A DNA stretch of 8,279 nt. It comes from Kiritimatiellia bacterium. Lineage in GTDB: Bacteria > Verrucomicrobiota > Kiritimatiellia > UBA8416 > JAIOPI01. Shown in pieces: positions 6,001 through 8,279 of the stretch. Both the position numbers and the translations under genes were made by a program. The first letter of the stretch is position 1, and each line of letters begins with the position of its first letter. Under the pieces are notes generated by a model, which was not told the origin of the DNA, made no database searches, and was given only the letters and a program-made list of their open reading frames with translations. Location of the stretch: positions 1-8,279 of the forward strand of contig JAPKCZ010000068.1 in the NCBI GenBank assembly GCA_028822745.1, in the 5' to 3' direction.

Positions 6001-7740
6001 ATGAGCACAGGAACGATCACCGGCGTTAACGGCAACATGATCACGGTTCGCTTTGACGGCGCAGTCGCGCAGAACGAAGTGGGCTATGCGGTTTTGAATG
6101 ACCTGCGTTTGATGTGCGAGGTCGTCCGTATTCGTGGCGATCAGGCTGACATGCAAGTGTTTGAGGACACCGCCGATCTGGCGATCCATGGCAAAGTCGA
6201 TTTCACAGGCGAACTGCTCTCTGTTGAACTCGGCCCGGGTCTCTTGACTCAGGTTTTCGACGGTTTGCAGAACCCGTTGCCTCAGCTGGCTGAAAAATGC
6301 GGATTTTTTCTTCCGCGCGGCACCTACTTACCCGCCCTACCCCGCGATACGAAATGGCACTTCACACCGTCCGTCACGGAAGGCACAACGATCACCGCTG
6401 GCGAAACACTCGGATCCGTGCCCGAAGGTCTATTCGCACACAAAATCATGGTTCCCTTCGGATGGAAGGGCCAGTGGACGGTTGAAAAGATTGCTTCAGA
6501 AGCTGATTTCACCGTCACGGACACCATCGCAACGCTTCGCGACAGCGAAGGCAACAGCAGCGATGTTCAAATGATGCAGCGCTGGCCTGTCAAAGTACCA
6601 ATCGATGCGTTTTCGGAGCGCCTTCGCCCTGTCGACCCACTGGTCACGCAAGTTCGCATCGTGGACACCTTCTTCCCCGTCGCCCGTGGCGGCACATACT
6701 GCATTCCTGGGCCGTTCGGCGCCGGAAAAACCGTGCTACAGCAGATCACCAGTCGCTACGCCCAAGTCGACGTCGTCATCATCGCCGCCTGCGGTGAACG
6801 CGCCGGCGAAGTGGTTGAAACCTTGCGCGAATTTCCCAAAATCATAGATCCGCGTACCGGCAAAAGCCTCATGGACCGCACCGCTATCATTTGCAACACC
6901 AGCTCCATGCCGGTTGCTGCACGTGAAGCATCCGTATACACCGGCGTGACGCTGGCCAGCTACTATCGCCAGATGGGCCTCGACGTGCTCATGCTCGCAG
7001 ACTCCACCTCGCGTTGGGCACAGGCCTTGCGCGAACAGTCCGGCCGACTAGAGGAAATTCCGGGCGAAGAAGCATTTCCGGCTTATCTCGAATCCGTTAT
7101 CGCCAACTTCTATGAACGCGGCGGCCTCGTTCGGCTCAAAGATGGCAGCACCGGCTCTGTCACGATAGGTGGCAGCGTCAGCCCCGCTGGCGGTAACTTT
7201 GACGAACCTGTCACGCAGTCAACACTCAAAGTGGTTGGCGCCTTCCACGGTCTCTCGCGTGCACGCTCCGATGCGCGGCGCTACCCTGCCATTGATCCAC
7301 TTGAAAGCTGGAGCAAGTACCCCAGCGTGGTGGACAACGACTTGGTTGAATCAGCACGCGAAATTTTGCAACGCGGAAGCGATGTCGGCCAGATGATGAA
7401 AGTTGTTGGCGAAGAAGGCACCGTGATCGACGATTTCCTGATTTATCTCAAGAGCGAGTATCTCGACGGAGTCTACCTGCAGCAAGACGCCTACCACGAT
7501 GTCGACTGCTCAACTACGGGCGAACGTCAGGTGCATGTTTTTTCCGTCCTGGCCAACATTTTGCAGACGCCACTCCATTTTGATGACAAGGAAAAGGCAC
7601 GAACCTTTTTCCATCAACTATCCCAGACAACACGTGACTGGAATCGCGTGGAAGTGGAAAGTCCGGAATTTAAGACGCTTGAAAAGAAACTGGCCAAGAT
7701 GGTCGCGGAGGTTACTGCGCATGCAGAAAGTATATCATAA
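6001..7740 (+). CDS. atpA: V/A-type ATPase catalytic subunit A
   Basis: This is the complete 579-residue nucleotide-binding catalytic subunit of the V/A-type ATPase, located in the cytoplasmic A3B3 head. An N-terminal beta-barrel (about 1-70) is followed by the A-specific insertion (about 110-190), which separates it from F-type beta and subunit B. The P-loop GPFGAGKT is at 237-244, with Lys243 binding phosphate. The catalytic glutamate is E266 in the GER motif. The Walker B/signature region LMLADSTSRWA is at 330-340, followed by SGRLEEIPGEE (347-357) and SVSPAGGNFDEPVTQ (392-406). Length is normal for the family and no key residue is missing. I chose ATG 6001, preceded by GGAACGG (5991-5997), because homology begins there. 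The in-frame GTG 5956 would add a 15-residue extension with no family resemblance. Its 3' end overlaps subunit B by 20 bases. Confidence 0.97.
   Translation: MSTGTITGVNGNMITVRFDGAVAQNEVGYAVLNDLRLMCEVVRIRGDQADMQVFEDTADLAIHGKVDFTGELLSVELGPGLLTQVFDGLQNPLPQLAEKCGFFLPRGTYLPALPRDTKWHFTPSVTEGTTITAGETLGSVPEGLFAHKIMVPFGWKGQWTVEKIASEADFTVTDTIATLRDSEGNSSDVQMMQRWPVKVPIDAFSERLRPVDPLVTQVRIVDTFFPVARGGTYCIPGPFGAGKTVLQQITSRYAQVDVVIIAACGERAGEVVETLREFPKIIDPRTGKSLMDRTAIICNTSSMPVAAREASVYTGVTLASYYRQMGLDVLMLADSTSRWAQALREQSGRLEEIPGEEAFPAYLESVIANFYERGGLVRLKDGSTGSVTIGGSVSPAGGNFDEPVTQSTLKVVGAFHGLSRARSDARRYPAIDPLESWSKYPSVVDNDLVESAREILQRGSDVGQMMKVVGEEGTVIDDFLIYLKSEYLDGVYLQQDAYHDVDCSTTGERQVHVFSVLANILQTPLHFDDKEKARTFFHQLSQTTRDWNRVEVESPEFKTLEKKLAKMVAEVTAHAESIS
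7707..7711 (+). promoter_or_regulatory. Ribosome binding site that fixes the subunit B start
   Basis: GGAGG lies nine bases before ATG 7721 and inside the end of the subunit A gene. It supports ATG 7721 as the start of subunit B rather than the much earlier in-frame ATG at 7499, which would place 74 non-homologous residues in front. Confidence 0.75.
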
Positions 7741-8275
7741 AGTAGAGAGCATTGCGGGTAATGTGATCAACATCCGCGCTCAGGACATCCGCTACCGAGA
7801 GCTGGCCCAGGTCACCTCGCGGGGCAAGACATCGTTGGCGCAGGTTATTCGCCTGAAAGGCGAAGAAGTCTCCCTACAAGTATTCGCAGGCACACGCGGA
7901 ATCAGCACAGATGCACAAGTCCGTTTTCTAGGGCGATCGATGCAGGTATCCTTTTCCGACGACCTGCTCGGCCGCATTTTCACAGGTGGAACAGAGCCCC
8001 GCGACAACGGTCCTGCGTTGGTCGACAATCTCATCGAGATTGGTGGCCCGTCCGTCAATCCAGCCAAACGCATCATTCCGAAAAACATGGTGCGTACCGG
8101 TATTCCCATGATCGACGTGTTCAATTCATTGGTGGAATCCCAGAAACTGCCAATTTTCGCGCAAGCCGGCGAGCCCTACAATCCCCTACTGGCCCGAATT
8201 GCACTTCAAGCTGAAGTGGATATCATCATTCTTGGCGGCATGGTAGGTACAATGAACAAGAGCCAGGAGTTTTAG
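7721..8275 (+). CDS. atpB: V/A-type ATPase subunit B, N-terminal part with an abrupt end
   Basis: This is the non-catalytic nucleotide-binding subunit that alternates with A in the ATPase head. Residues 1-174 are a typical B subunit: opening VYHKVESIAGNVINIRAQ, the beta-barrel with VSLQVFAGTRGIS, the conserved GPSVNPAKR and RTGIPMIDVFNSLVESQKLP stretches, the degenerate P-loop equivalent GEPYN at 150-154 (no GKT, as normal for B), and VDIIILGGM at 166-174. Family members continue after GGM with Gly and a conserved DDYLFF-like stretch and reach about 430-470 residues. Here conservation stops at codon 8243. Ten unrelated residues follow, then TAG at 8273-8275. Neither other frame restores the expected sequence in the remaining bases. 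The gene is therefore broken or the last 37 bases are an assembly artefact. If the rest of the gene is missing, the product could not complete the ATPase head. Confidence 0.85.
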   Translation: MQKVYHKVESIAGNVINIRAQDIRYRELAQVTSRGKTSLAQVIRLKGEEVSLQVFAGTRGISTDAQVRFLGRSMQVSFSDDLLGRIFTGGTEPRDNGPALVDNLIEIGGPSVNPAKRIIPKNMVRTGIPMIDVFNSLVESQKLPIFAQAGEPYNPLLARIALQAEVDIIILGGMVGTMNKSQEF

Positions 8276-8279
8276 AGCC

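Noticed and set aside
7499..7720. ATG 7499 as the start of subunit B
   Set aside because: It would add 74 residues read out of frame inside subunit A. ATG 7721 has GGAGG at the right distance and homology starts there.
8243..8275. A simple one-base frameshift in subunit B
   Set aside because: Neither alternative frame after 8242 gives the expected Gly plus DDYLFF-like sequence; one hits stops at once and the other reads GRYNEQEPGVLE, so a single indel does not repair it.

Overview
The window looks like part of a bacterial chromosome, roughly 54-55% GC by eye. It holds two unrelated transcription units that diverge from an 827-base intergenic region. I judge the host to be a member of the PVC superphylum or a related lineage (Planctomycetes, Verrucomicrobia, Lentisphaerae, Chlamydiae or relatives). 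Three things point that way: a very large multidomain alpha-2-macroglobulin with an N-terminal extension and a Trp-rich segment, a V/A-type ATPase operon in the order E, DUF2764, A, B as in Chlamydia and Bacteroides, and an ECF sigma fragment with the LLRKYAENGD..AF..LV...LVYAS.LR signature common in those phyla. This placement is inference and no marker gene is present.

Left part (1-3910, minus strand): one uninterrupted reading frame of 1303 codons starts at 3910 and runs off the left edge. It encodes the N-terminal part of an exported alpha-2-macroglobulin family protein: signal peptide or lipobox, helical N-terminal region, macroglobulin domains, bait-region-type domain, then a flexible linker. 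The window ends just as the A2M core domain begins, so the thioester domain is not visible. The long plus-strand ORFs in this region are antisense shadows in codon register with this gene.

Intergenic region (3911-4737): four separate structures are visible. (1) An ECF-type promoter, GGAACTT-N16-GTCTAA, points at the macroglobulin gene. (2) Just upstream of it, in the same orientation, is the N-terminal remnant of an ECF sigma factor, cut off after about 36 recognisable residues. (3) A 185-bp MITE-like element (4306-4490) has matching terminal inverted repeats, a 9-bp target-site duplication (AAACGTCAC) and a 52-bp near-perfect palindrome inside. (4) A sigma70-type promoter (TTGACC-N16-TATACT) points at the ATPase operon.

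Right part (4738-8279, plus strand): the start of a V/A-type ATPase operon, with the peripheral stalk subunit E, a short DUF2764 protein in the place where C/F subunits sit in archaeal operons, the catalytic subunit A (complete, all nucleotide-binding motifs present) and subunit B. Subunit B overlaps A by 20 bases and is normal for 174 residues. Its conservation then stops abruptly after GGM and a stop codon follows ten codons later, four bases from the window end. That is either a real disruption or an end-of-contig artefact. Subunits D, I and K would be expected further right.

The most interesting material is intergenic: the MITE-like element, and the pairing of a broken ECF sigma gene with an intact ECF-type promoter in front of a cell-envelope defence protein.
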